Assembly: GCF_028009165.1 (NCBI RefSeq) | Contig: NC_079241.1 | Coordinates: 3,658,001-3,722,000, forward strand | DNA length: 64,000 bases | Direction: 5' to 3' | Source of the DNA: Akanthomyces muscarius | Taxonomy: Eukaryota > Ascomycota > Sordariomycetes > Hypocreales > Cordycipitaceae | Part shown: piece after piece, positions 10,901-21,923 of the stretch | Layout of the letters: each line of letters begins with the position of its first letter | Numbering within the stretch: position 1 is the stretch's first letter | Notes under the pieces: model-generated | What the model was told of the DNA's origin: nothing | Seen by the model: the letters and a program-made list of their open reading frames with translations, nothing else | Databases searched by the model: none | Translations under genes and position numbers: made by a program

Positions 10901-13185
10901 ACCTGGCTGGTTGCAAAGCACCATTTTGCTTCATCTAGCCCTTTCCGTATACTGTACTGCACTGACGTAGGCCGCAAAGATTGTGTTGGCTGGGTACAGG
11001 GATCGTAAGGCCGACTAACACAAAGGCTATCGTGTCGTCCGCATAGCTTCATTGTCAGGTGATTACCAATCGCCAGGGTAGAATTCCAACGTGGCATTTG
11101 GCTGACAGGAATAAGAGAAGTAATAAGTGCGAACAGCCAGGGTAGCTATTCTTGGACTCGGAACATGCCCTTTGTACGAAGTGGGTGGAGGACCGCTGCA
11201 ATACCGGGGCACTGTTAATGTTGATAGTTTGCAGAGCATCGCGGCTCGACGGCGTCGTATCCCGACATTATTCAAACCCCAGTTCTCCGTAAACTGATCG
11301 TCTGGGTGGCAAATGTACCAGTATGCGTGCCGAAGCAGCGTGGCGCATCCAAGAATCAAAAACTGGCAACTAGGTAGCATGGCCGAGTCGGTCAGGGTCT
11401 ATGCTATTCCCATTCGGCCGTGTCTTGGACAGTCACACTACACACATTGACACAATAGTCTGTGATTGGAGGCCGCGTCTTACGCTTTTCGGAGAAACAT
11501 TTCTCGTAACGAATGTGGCAAGTCCATCGTGTGCTTTGCCACCAATTGATGTCGACCGCTAACCAAACAGTGCTAAGGCTAACTTGACTGGTAGGGCGGA
11601 TTTGGCAGACCTGAATTCATGGTAATATCACCGGCACTGCGAGCCAGTCTCACGGACCACCACATGGCGCATGTTTTTCTGGAGAGTGCCATCCACTGTG
11701 GCCCCGGAAGGCGAACCGGGATCCCGGTGAACAATGGATACCCTGGTTTTTAGCTCCAGGGGCAGAATTCGGGAAACGATTGGACGGCCACGCTGGAGTC
11801 AGGCGTTGATGACGATTCAGAGTCCTTGGTCATGGGCTATTGGGCTTTCACTCAACAGGCCCCCTTTTCGTCAGGAGTGGAGGAAGGTACCTGCTATCCG
11901 GAACTCCGTCGTGGCAAAGTTCGAGGGTTGCTTGACTCATTAATTGGGCTCCTCTGATCCCCCGCCCAGTATTTCCAGGCGGGGGGCCCCCAGCCAGCAT
12001 TTGATCACGAGGTGATGTGGCGGTGAAGATTGGGCGTCTTGGGATTGCGAATCAGGGAGCTTGCAGCCGTTCTGACCTTGCGGTCAACCTGAGTATGAGC
12101 AATACACGCAGACCGCAACCGCGACCGTTGGTGAGAGAGCCACTTATCGCTAGGTGTGAGAGAGCCGGTCGCCCGGTTGAGGTTTCCGTGCCCTTTTTTT
12201 TCTCTCTCTTTCAGAGCAGTGGGGAGACGCAGCAGCAGGCCAATGATGCGGGTGGCGCCCCCTTTATTTGATTGAAGCAAAGTCAAAACGGAGAAGGATC
12301 CAGCAGGATGGGATGCAATTGGGCCAGAAAAGAAAAAAAGATCGGATCGACCGCCGCCGCCAATGCAGCTTGGGGAGGAGGCTAGCTGCGACCAGTCTGT
12401 CGGGTTGGACAGGCCCCCTTCTCACCACTCACAACTCTGGGGGCTGGTCTGCTCGTGGGCCGCCAGTAACGGCGCTACCTGCAGCATTATGCATGCGCAT
12501 GCCCTGCTGCATGACTTGCAGCAAGGCAGCCCGCTTCCACAAAGACCTGGCGTTGATGTTAGCGGTGTTGCAGTAAGCAGAGATTCCCTTCTGTCCCCGC
12601 TGGCCTGCCTGGCCCTTTAACTACTGCTCCAACACGGCGGCAGCGCTGGCTGGGCAGTTGCGGTCAATACGATCTGTGGCCCCAGCAGCAGCAAGCCGCA
12701 TCATAATAAATTACGAGCATCATGTAATCTGGGTGTGTTGGGGGCTATGCGTTACAGTATCGGTGCCGGTATCAACGGCTTGTGCTTTGGGACAATCTCC
12801 ATCTTTGTATCACGCCGCAGGGGGGCAAAGCATTGCCTAGCCCCTTTCAGATGGTCGTGTCCAAGCCGCCGGCAAGAGATCAAGTGCCGGGCGACGGTCG
12901 GGGCTGGCCCATTTTGATGACATTCCACCGCAATTAATAAAACGGGCGGCCTTTGTCTTTTCTGGTTATTAGTCGAGAACACGCCAACCTGCGTCCGTCC
13001 CAGCCTTGTGGGCGCCGATATTTCAGAGAGGTCTGAGAGCTGAAACCGGGTTTTTTGCAGGGTCAATCGACGCACCTGGTACCTGACATCGGACCAGAGC
13101 GTAAACAGGGTTCAAGGGTCGATTGATGTGCTATCAATGAGAAACAAGAATGAGCCAGCTAATGAGTATGTGCGTTTGTAATATT

Positions 13186-13229
13186 GAAAAAAAAAAAAAG
13201 AAAAAAAAAAAAAAAAAGAAAAGGAGAGG
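13186..13229. repeat. Oligo-A/purine tract
   Basis: An almost pure run of A interrupted by single G residues, followed by GGAGAGG. It is a nucleosome-disfavouring type of tract, within the long gene-poor interval. No link to a gene is visible, and a retrotransposon tail is possible but has no accompanying element. Confidence 0.7.
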
Positions 13230-16200
13230 CGTGACGTAGACCGAGCTCTCTGACTTCAATCTGGAGACCAGCAGCTGCAGCAGCTGTCGAAATTGGGCGT
13301 CGCTGGCTCGGGCAGATAGCCTGAGGATGTACTGTTAGAAACTTAAGATGAACTTGTTCTGCATCTTTCCCGTTTATCCTTGTTAATCTTATTTGGTCTT
13401 GGCTGTCTTGGAAAGGTCTTCTGCAGAAGAATGACCGATGGCTTCTGCTCTCACCCCCCCTGTGTTGCTAGCCATGCAGCCGCGTTGACGGAGTTGGTAC
13501 TGCTGCTGCTGCAATCACACCTTGCTGGACCTTTTTTTTTTCTTCATGTCTCAGAAGTACAGCTGGTAGGTGCGCCCGTGGCATGATGCGGTAAATAACG
13601 AAAACGATTTAACTCGCCTTTCATGGAATCATAATCATGGCTTGTTGCGGTCGAGTTGCCCTTTGCGCTGTCGTGTAGTATTGCGACTGTGGATCGCCAA
13701 TGTTGACAGCGCAGCGTGGCGTTTGCCTCTTTTGGAGCACGCGGCTGGCTGCTTAGACCGTCCTTTGTCTTTGAGCTTCACGAGTTGAGTGATATGCCTG
13801 CATTTGTCAATGGGCCGCCCGCCCCGGCATCACCGGCCTTGCACCGAGATTTGACAGCGGAGACCTGCATTTGCTCCCTCGCGCCGGAGCGCGCGCAACC
13901 AGCCAGCCACCTTTTCGTTTGTGTGTGTAACGTGAGAAGACAGCGTGGCCAAGCTCGATGCAACAGAAAACGCAGGGTGCATTGCTGCGAGCTATCCATA
14001 CTTTGATGAGATAATAGACAAGCCCGCAGCTCCGGAGGCAATCTCCGGGTCGTCCAAGAGCCGTAAACTTTTCTGCGCGCATCCGGCGGATGCAGGGAAT
14101 TGTCGAAACCGGTGCTATTTAGAGTGATCCGGCCCTGCTAGTCGCCGCCTGGCAGGCAGGGCTGTTCAGAGTAGCAAATGCGCAGCGGGAGCCACGGGTC
14201 ACATCATCCGCGTCGTACAAAGACGGCTGCGCCTAACGGATTACTTTGAGTGCATGCCACCCCCATGCTCGGCCAGCAAGCATACGTGCCTCCGGACAGG
14301 GTCTGTACGCGAAAGGCAGGGATGCTGATCTACAGCTGTCACTGCAAAGCACAAGGCGCCGTCTATAACAGCCCACGCGTCAGCCAAGGCAGCTCCTTGT
14401 AAGTCACTAGACGGGGGATAGGATGACAGAATACGAGCTTCGGTAGCGACTCGGCCAGCTTCCCCAGGAATGACGAGCCGAAATCCCGTCTAGGCTACGG
14501 CGCATCGTGTCTGACCAAAAAAAACGTTGCCATCAGATTGCTGGCTAGACCTGGCACGCCAGCCCATTGCGCTAATATAGAGACCAACTCGACAACCATG
14601 CAGTATCAAACCTGGGGCCGCTTCACCGCCAGGTTCGGACCGACCCTCTGCGCCATTTTTATCCCTCCTTTTGTATTTTACATTTTCTACTTTTTGATAT
14701 GCATGTACGGCCCAGATTGTGCGCCCAAGTCCCGTAACTGGCTGGGCCAGCGTCGTCGCATGATCGGGCGCAGGAAGCCACGGGCCACCTTGCCCAGCGC
14801 ATGCATGGCGGATGATGGGTGCTGCGCCCGAGCTGCAAATGCATGGCAGCTACGTCACAAGGCTGACGGGGTCGCAGAAGGCGAATGGAAGGACGAGGGG
14901 TGCCGGTCCCGTTATGTCATGGTGCAGTAGGCTGGAGACTGGTGTTGCTGGTGATTGGGGGGGTGGCAAGTGGCAATGGGCAAAAGAAGATGGATGTCTG
15001 TACACGTATGTAGCGGAGGCGCCTGCGGCGTGGTCACAGAGACATGACTGACATACAATCCCATGTTTCTCGCCATGGGAGATTGGGCAGGCGCAGGTAC
15101 TTTTTGGCCGCGGAGCATCTTGGATCCGGCAATGAGTGGGCATTGGTAGTCATGCTTGACTGTTCTTGGCCGGGCCTTTCTTTTTGCAATGTGCGCGCGA
15201 GGCTAGGGGCAGGCAGATGCTGTCCCATCACGTTCATGACTTGTGCATCTCCATCATATTTGCTGCAGGCGAAAACACGACACGCGGGCCGGCAGCAATA
15301 CGACGACGAGCATGGGCCGGTAGGGGTTTCACTGGGCAGCATAGGTAATGCATGGAGAGACACGTTGGAAGGTTACACGAAGAGAGCAAGAGTACTCAGT
15401 AATGTGTGACCTGTGTGATTACACGGGCCGTTGGGCAAAGAAGAAGAAAACGATGAAATACTGGCAAATCAAGGACACTGGGAGCGGCAGCGCAACGTCT
15501 GGTCTCTCCACAGAAGCCGGGTCGACGCGTGCTCACGGGCACATGCGGGTGACAAGTCGACGAAATTCCATCTTGCTTCTTTGTATACAGAAATTTCTTT
15601 TGATGCCGTTTCGCCTCGGACTGGCAAACAGCCGACTTACTACAGATTTGACGTGATCTTTTGGTTTTTCTTTTTCGGAGTGGCTTTCTAGCGCTGAACA
15701 GAAGATTATGGGGTGGCGGCGCTGTGAGTCCCAGGCTGATGGGTCGGTTCTGGTACCAGTAGAGTCTCCAGTGAGCTACACGCCCCCCTCGCTTGGATAA
15801 TCCAAGTCAATTGCGAAGATGAATTTTTTTTTAATTATATATTAAAATAAATATGACAGCCAGATTCCCCGCCGGTAAACAAAGCACAACAGAAACAAAA
15901 ATGCAGAAAAAAAGAAGAAGAAGAAGAAGACGAAGGATAAAAAAAGCCGCTAGCCCACTGTGGGCCAAGGCCAGCCTGCCTCTGTCACCGCCCATCTTCC
16001 TCTCACATTGGATCTCGGCCCCCTGGAAAATACCATCCACTTGGCTCCCACCAGTTGCTTTTAGCGGTTGCGCTGACTGTCCAGTAGGCATCCAGGGATG
16101 CCTGTTCCGATGAGCAAGATGGGCTTTCTCTGGGCACAGTGGGCAGACCGAGGGGCCTTCCAGCGGGAGCCAGAGCCTGTCGGATAGCCCGTGCAAGACC

Positions 16201-16899
16201 CGGAACGAGGGCGCCCCTCTTGCCGGTATTATATAAAAAAAAGTGGCGGACAGAGAGAGAGACAGAGAGCGACATTTGCTGGCGATTATCATTGCTGCAA
16301 TTGTACCCGTTGCCTTTTGCTTGGGTGCACCGCTGCAGTGGTTTTATGTTGCTTGCTGCTGTGCCAAAGTGTCACCGTGGGACGGGAGATGCATGGCGGC
16401 TGCGATGCAAAATACAGGAGGGTCTGTCCCCTAACATGCCCCGAAAACAACCCCGCAGCTCAAACATGTTGCCCCAAGTCCCCTGAAGGCGCCCCTAAAA
16501 CTGAATGTCACCACCATCACTTACCAAGCAGGTAAGGTAGGCAAAGAAAGGTACCTCCTCGGAGGACTGAGTATCATCATCATCACCATCCATCGCACAG
16601 CCTTTTCCAAAAGGCAGCTGCACACCTCAATCCATCACGACACCCTCCCCCTGCTGCACATCCCATTCGCGGCTCACAGACCCCCCTTGTCCCCGGGGCG
16701 CCTTTTTCATTTTTTTTTAATTGCCTCTTGCGACTTGGCCGCCTCAAGTCTGATGATAGGTGGTGGTGCTTGGTGGTCTTCCACTTCCCCGGGGCACCGC
16801 CTGGCGGGGAGGGGCCAAGGTCAAACCATGGATTCTCTTTTATTTCCATTTTATTTAATTTTTACTGGCTTTCCAATTTTCTTTGTCTTGCCAGTACCC

Positions 16900-17673
16900 G
16901 ACTGCCTGGGCTCATGCCAACGCCCGTCCCCAATCTAGTCCCCCCCCCCCTCCCTCCACCATGACACTCTCTTTTAGCTTCTGTTCCGCTCTCTCCCAGC
17001 AGCCTTGGCCTAGTGTAGGCTCTAACTAGGCCCCTGGTCGCTTGACGGATCCCCCATTCTAGTCCCGCGCGCTGCTTGGGCCTTGGGCCTTCTTTCTTAT
17101 TTTTTTTTTCTTCTCTTCTGTCATTTGCCTTTTTTGGCTCGGGAGCCTGTTGCCTGTTCCTTTCTTGAAAGTCGGCGAGCTAGGCTAGTCCTGTTTATTC
17201 TTATATCTGCCACATCCACCACCCCCTTCTGCTGCCCTGTGATCCAACCTCGCCTTCCCAACCTGCCACTGCCTTTGCTTGTCTGTCTTTTTTAGCATCA
17301 CTTGCCTTTAGTCTTGTCCGCCTTTGTTAGACTTGCTTCGGAACACGCCTGGTCGATACCCTTTTTCAGCTCTTCCAACTACTGGTCCGGTCCGTCCGCC
17401 TCACTCTCGCCGCAGCTCCTGCACCACCACGTCTTACACCCCTCCAACCCCACGTTGTACAACTGCTTTATGCTGTGGCCATACGACGACACTTAAAAAA
17501 AAATCTTGATGCCTTGCTGAGCCCAAAGCATCTCTCTTCTCTTTATCCTCCGGCTTCCTTTATCCGGTCACCGACATTGCGCGTCTCCGGAAGCCTCCAG
17601 GCACTCTCAACCATCACAACCAGCTTACACACACAAAACCAACGGTGCCTGACCATCCGCTCAACCCGCCACG
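16900..17673 (+). promoter_or_regulatory. C/T-rich promoter and leader of the MFS transporter gene
   Basis: A long strand-biased pyrimidine region with many CTTT, CCTC and TTTTTC blocks precedes the transporter start, as seen at highly transcribed fungal genes. A TATATAAAAA element lies further upstream near 16231. Exact transcription starts cannot be read from the sequence. Confidence 0.45.
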
Positions 17674-19672
17674 ATGCGTTCTTCCTCGCCCGCGGCCGTT
17701 TCCGGCCATGTCCGCCGCTCAGACAGAAAGCGCAGGGAGCCTCCGCCTTTCCCTGCCCAGCAGATGTTTGTTCTAGGTATGCCTCAGCTTGGCACCCGGT
17801 GACCAAGTCATGCGCCCCTGTCGGTCCATGTCCCATGCTGACTCAAGGCCCTTCGCTCAGCATGCTGCAGAATATGCGAACCAATCGCCTTCATGTCCAT
17901 TTTCCCCTACATTTACTACATGATTCAGGACTTTCACATCACCGACGATCCTAGTAAAATTTCAGTCTACGCTGGCATGGTTACCTCTGCCTTTACATTG
18001 GCCGAATTCGCTACCGGTGTCTTCTGGGGTCGTCTAAGCGATAGGATCGGTCGGAAGCCGGTTCTTCTAAGTGGTCTCGCTGGTACTGCTATCAGCGTTC
18101 TTATTTTCGGCTTTGCTCCCAATCTTCCAGTTGCACTCTTTGCTCGAGCCCTGGGTGGCCTTCTCAACGGGTAAGTGTGAGAGGCCCAATATGAGTTGAT
18201 AGACGCCAGCTGACCCTCTAATGTAGCAACATTGGTGTGCTTCAGACAACAGTCGCTGAACTCGTGACGGTCAAGGAACAGCAACGTGAGTACATGCCCG
18301 TCCCCCATGTATACAAATAGTGTATTGACATATTGCAGCTCGGGCTTATACCATCATGCCTATGGTTTGGTGTATTGGGTACGCGGCTTTTATCTTGAGA
18401 CCCGATAACGGCGGACACTGACAGCAATAGATCAATCGTCGGCCCTATGATTGGTGGTGCACTTGCACGACCATGCATCAGTTATCCCGAGCTATTTGCA
18501 CGGGGCACGGTCTGGGATCGTTACCCCTACCTGCTGCCTAATCTCTTTAGTGCCATTACCGTCCTCTTTGGTGTAATCATTGGTCTACTCTTTCTCGATG
18601 AAACGCACGCCAAGAAGAAGCTCCAGCGCGACTGCTGTCGCGAGATGGGAGACAAGATTGCAGCCTTCTTCAGCCGCGTCCGAAGCTGCAAGGGTCGCAC
18701 CCAAGAGAAGCAGAGCCTCCTTCATGACTCGGCACCCTCTGGATACAGCTCTATCTCGTCCCGGACGCCTTCTCTTCTCGAGGACGACGAACCCCTACCA
18801 AGCTACAAAAGTCGGGAGAGCTCCCCCAAGCTCAGCCCAAGCAAGGCTCTGGGATCGCCTGTTGTCAATAGAGTTGAGCCGGCGCCGAAGCCAAAGACAA
18901 AAACTTTCACGCGACCCGTGATTATGAACATCATGTCTTATGGCATCCTTGCGTTGTGAGTATTAGTACATGTGCCACCAGACTTTACATGACGACTAAC
19001 TATATCAGCCACACCATGACATTCGACCAGCTCTTCCCGGTATTCCTCAGCACCTCGCCGCCCGATCACCCTGTCCAGAAGCTTCCCTTTAAATTCGTGG
19101 ATGGATTCGGCCTCGACACGAAGACGATTGGCGTCATCATGTCCGTCCAGGGCCTCTACTCGCTCTTCTCCAACTACCTCGTCGTCGCACCCGTCACACG
19201 CCGCCTGGGATCCCTCCGCCTCTTTCGGCTCATTGCGTTCTCATACTTCTCCCTATACCTGGTGACGCCCTACCTCGTGCTGCTGCCCGAGAGCATGCGA
19301 ATGCCGGCCATCTACCTGCTCGTCATCTGGAAGTGCACCTTTGCGACCATGGCGTATCCCAGCAACGCGATCCTCCTCGCCAACTCGGCGCCGTCCAAGG
19401 AGGTTCTGGGCACGATCAACGGCATCGCCGCCTCGACCGCCAGCCTGTGCCGCGCGCTCGGCCCCACGGTTTCTGGATTCCTGTACGCCCTCGGCCTCCA
19501 GACCGGCTACTCTGGTCTCGCTTGGTGGTTCAGCGGTGCCACCACTCTTGTCGGCGCCTACCTCAGCTCTCAAATCACCGAGGGTGGCTACAAATCTGCA
19601 GTGTCCGAGGAAGAGGAAGAGCCTCTCCTCGACTCAATGATGGATGAGTACGACGAGCATCAGCGCGTATAA
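17674..19672 (+). CDS. MFS transporter, DHA1/ZIFL-like (yeast YCR023C-type)
   Basis: Twelve-helix major facilitator of the drug:H+ antiporter-like group that includes plant ZIFL and yeast YCR023C proteins; substrate unknown, membrane probably plasma or vacuolar. Six exons (17674-17776, 17861-18170, 18227-18285, 18339-18378, 18431-18955, 19009-19672) join in phase to 566 aa. The cytosolic N-tail precedes FPAQQMFVLACCRICEPIAF, typical of the group. MFS motif A is GRLSDRIGRKPV from Gly91, and RALGGLLNGNIGVLQTTVAE is a group hallmark. A long hydrophilic loop rich in Ser/Pro (roughly 215-320) separates the two six-helix halves. The second half carries NAILLANSAPSKEVLGTING. The tail is acidic (SEEEEEPLLDS). 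Donors and acceptors are all GT-AG, with introns of 52-84 nt. The start ATG has a good context (CCACGATGC). Confidence 0.93.
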
Positions 19673-20720
19673 GGCACCATCGACAGCATTCCACCACTTC
19701 ACTTCTCTGGTTTGGTTCTTTGACAGGCCAATTTCTTTCTACAACTATTTTCTCATAGTACACCTTGCATGTTGGTTCACCTCGAGATTTTACCCGTTAC
19801 ACACTTTGAATTTACAATACCCCCCCTTGAGATGGAGATGGCGTTATATAAATTATTGTTTGTTCACCTTTTTTTTTTTGGCGCGAATTTCTTTTTGGTC
19901 AAGCATCGAAAGGGCGAAGATGGACATTTACGCACAAATTGATAGACATTTGCGGCCCGGGACAGTTTCTTATTTTTCCCCCTCGATAGGTGAAAGGCAT
20001 TTTCTTTTTTGGTTATTAGGAGCAAGATACAGGATATAGAGCATGAGAAGGATACAATCGGGGCCCAAGCCTAGCATGATGATCCACACAACATTATGAA
20101 TTTATGTTACAATTTGTTTGCACTCTAGTCGACTTATTTTCCTCGGTGATCAGAAAGAGAAAATGTGTGCTTTCGAGCTGCGAAACCAAATGGGGCCTAA
20201 GCAGCGCCTCCCACAGGAGCCATGCCGAGCAACCAGACTCGGGACAACCTTTTGACGCAACATCCCACAATGCTTATCGATCTCAAACGCAACGCACCGC
20301 CCTTGCTTGAACTCACCACAAACCACATGGCAAGTCGGCATACAGGCGCCGGTGCCGGCAGTGCGGATTACGTTGTACAGGGCCGCCCGGGCGGTACGAC
20401 ACGAGGCCGATGGACGGAGGCGGGCACCCGATGTCGGCTCCAGTGCAGAGAGTGCACCGAACAATAATCGGCGGACGACAAAAGGAAAAAGGCCTAACCT
20501 GGACCTCAGGGCTTGGGGCGATATTTGTTCTCGGCCCGTGTTACCTCGAGCTTTGACACTGCGTAACTACAAAGGAAAACGGAAACTGAAAGATGTAGGA
20601 AGGTAATGTTCATTGATTGGCATGTGATTTGATGCCAGAAGGATGAGGACATCAGAGTTGTGCGCGCCGGCACTTGAACTTCTGAACCCGAACCATGTTC
20701 AGCACAGTGAACGGAATTGC
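19673..20720. other. Intergenic, 3' of the transporter
   Basis: No gene seen. It begins with the T-rich 3' region expected of the transporter transcript. The rest has only short, non-family reading frames. Confidence 0.5.
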
Positions 20721-21058
20721 CCTCGCCATAATCCCGAAAATCCCAAGGATGGCCCCAATGATGGCCATTTCACTCCCTTTCCCTGCCCTCCCATTATCCC
20801 AAGAATCCCAGTAATAGCCCCAATGATAGCCAATTTACTCCCATTCCTTGCCCTCCCATTATCCCGAGAATCTCAATGATGGCCTCAATGATGGCCCGAA
20901 TGATGGCCATTTCACTCCCCATTCCGTGCCGTTCCCATTATCCTGAGAGCCCTAGTCATGGCGCTAATGATGGCCATTTCACTCCCAATCCCTGCCATTC
21001 CCAGTATCCTGAGCCTAGTTATGGCGCGAATGATGGCTATTTTAGCCTCCCTTCCTTG
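20721..21058. repeat. Minisatellite, five imperfect ~65-bp units
   Basis: Five head-to-tail units of about 65, 65, 78, 66 and 64 bp start at 20721, 20786, 20851, 20929 and 20995. Each has CCATTATCC(C/T)GAGAA near its start, AATGATGGCC in the middle and ATTTCACTCCC near its end. The third unit is longer because the 12-mer starting AATGATGGCC is repeated three times in a row. Units have diverged by substitutions, so the array is not young. It reads through as a protein in one frame, but the composition gives no reason to call it coding. Confidence 0.9.
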
Positions 21059-21103
21059 CCCTCTTTGGAATTTTGTCTTCGCGTTGCTTTTGCGACTTTT
21101 CTG

Positions 21104-21222
21104 CGTGTATGCGCGCGTGTGTGTGCGTGTGTGTGCGTGTATGCGCGTATATATATGCATATATGTATGTGTTTATATATATGTGTGTGTATATATATGC
21201 GTGTGTGTGTGTGCGGATGTGA

Positions 21223-21271
<49 letters not shown>

Positions 21272-21529
21272 CGCGCGCGCGCGTGTGTATATATATATGT
21301 GTGTGTATATGTGTGGCCATGCCTTTGAATGTGTGTGTATCTGCGCGTGTGTATACGTGCGTGTATATGTGTCTGGCTATATGTGTGAATGTATGTCTGT
21401 GTGTGTGTGTGTATGTCTGTGTGTGTGTGTGTGTGTGTGTGCGCGTATATGTGTGTGTGTATATATATGCGTATATATGTGTGTATATGCGTGCGTGCGT
21501 ATATGTGTGTATATATGTGTGTTGGCCAC
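21104..21529. repeat. TG/TATG/CGCG-rich dinucleotide tract
   Basis: About 425 bp of alternating purine-pyrimidine sequence made of (TG)n, TATATA, GCGCGC and TGTATG blocks directly follows the minisatellite. The longest pure TG run is around 21225-21267. Such alternating sequence can adopt Z-DNA and slips readily. Long Cys/Val or His/Thr frames on both strands are artefacts of the repeat. Confidence 0.95.
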
Positions 21530-21623
21530 CTAGTGCTTAGATGGGAATCTCATTTCCTTCTTTGCCCTTGTATTCGCTCTCTTTTCGCGCTATGCATAGA
21601 CTTCTCGCAGCCAAATTTGTGAC

Positions 21624-21923
21624 TTAGTAAGCCCACATGCATGGCGCCGAGAGCAGTCCAGACCGGCCCACGCTTTTGCCTTTCTCGTCAAAGGCGTCGC
21701 CTGCGTTGTTGAAGTAATAGGTAGAGATGGTCAGCGTACAACTGTGTGGGCCGTGATAGCCAGGAGTGAGTTCTGTAGAGAATCTTTGAGCAGTGTCCCA
21801 AGTTTCAGCGTGGAACGACTGAGAGCCCTGACGAACGCGACGGCGAGTCGGAACAGTTTGAGGTGGACGAGCGTTGAGCGCTGGCTCTTGAGAGTTCTTG
21901 GTCTTGGACATGCAGCACCCCAT
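21624..21923 (-). CDS. Possible 99-aa small protein with MGCC lipidation-type N-terminus
   Basis: A 99-codon frame begins MGCCMSKTKN. Gly2 followed by Cys3-Cys4 is the pattern of proteins that are N-myristoylated and palmitoylated and so held at membranes. After a basic, Pro-containing stretch (TVPTRRRVRQGSQS) comes a part with HAETWDTAQRFSTELTPGYHG and TLTISTYYF. It ends in a short SGLLSAPCMWAY tail. An upstream in-frame ATG exists at 22067, but the intervening His/Asn/Lys-rich sequence looks like leader. No known family is recognised. The gene stands alone, just past the TG-rich tract. It may be a real orphan or a chance frame; the N-terminal motif is the main argument for it. Confidence 0.35.
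   Translation of the reverse strand: MGCCMSKTKNSQEPALNARPPQTVPTRRRVRQGSQSFHAETWDTAQRFSTELTPGYHGPHSCTLTISTYYFNNAGDAFDEKGKSVGRSGLLSAPCMWAY

Larger units (their letters stand above)
7971..17673. other. Gene-poor 9.7-kb interval between divergent genes
   Basis: I find no gene I can defend here. Short reading frames exist (for example a 112-codon frame from 14598 with one hydrophobic stretch, and a 40-codon frame from 9796 with a signal-like N-terminus) but none has family features or a convincing splice pattern. The DNA is not obviously AT-rich or RIP-mutated and no transposase or reverse transcriptase fragments were recognised. It contains a 41-bp oligo-A tract, a GAA-repeat run at about 15911-15931, a run of 11 C at 16940-16950, and from about 16900 a long C/T-rich leader for the transporter. 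Candidate contents are long regulatory DNA, non-coding transcripts or fast-evolving small genes. Confidence 0.5.

Noticed and set aside
20876..21540. Long Cys/Val and His/Thr frames on both strands
   Set aside because: Direct translation of TG and minisatellite repeats; no start context or family.
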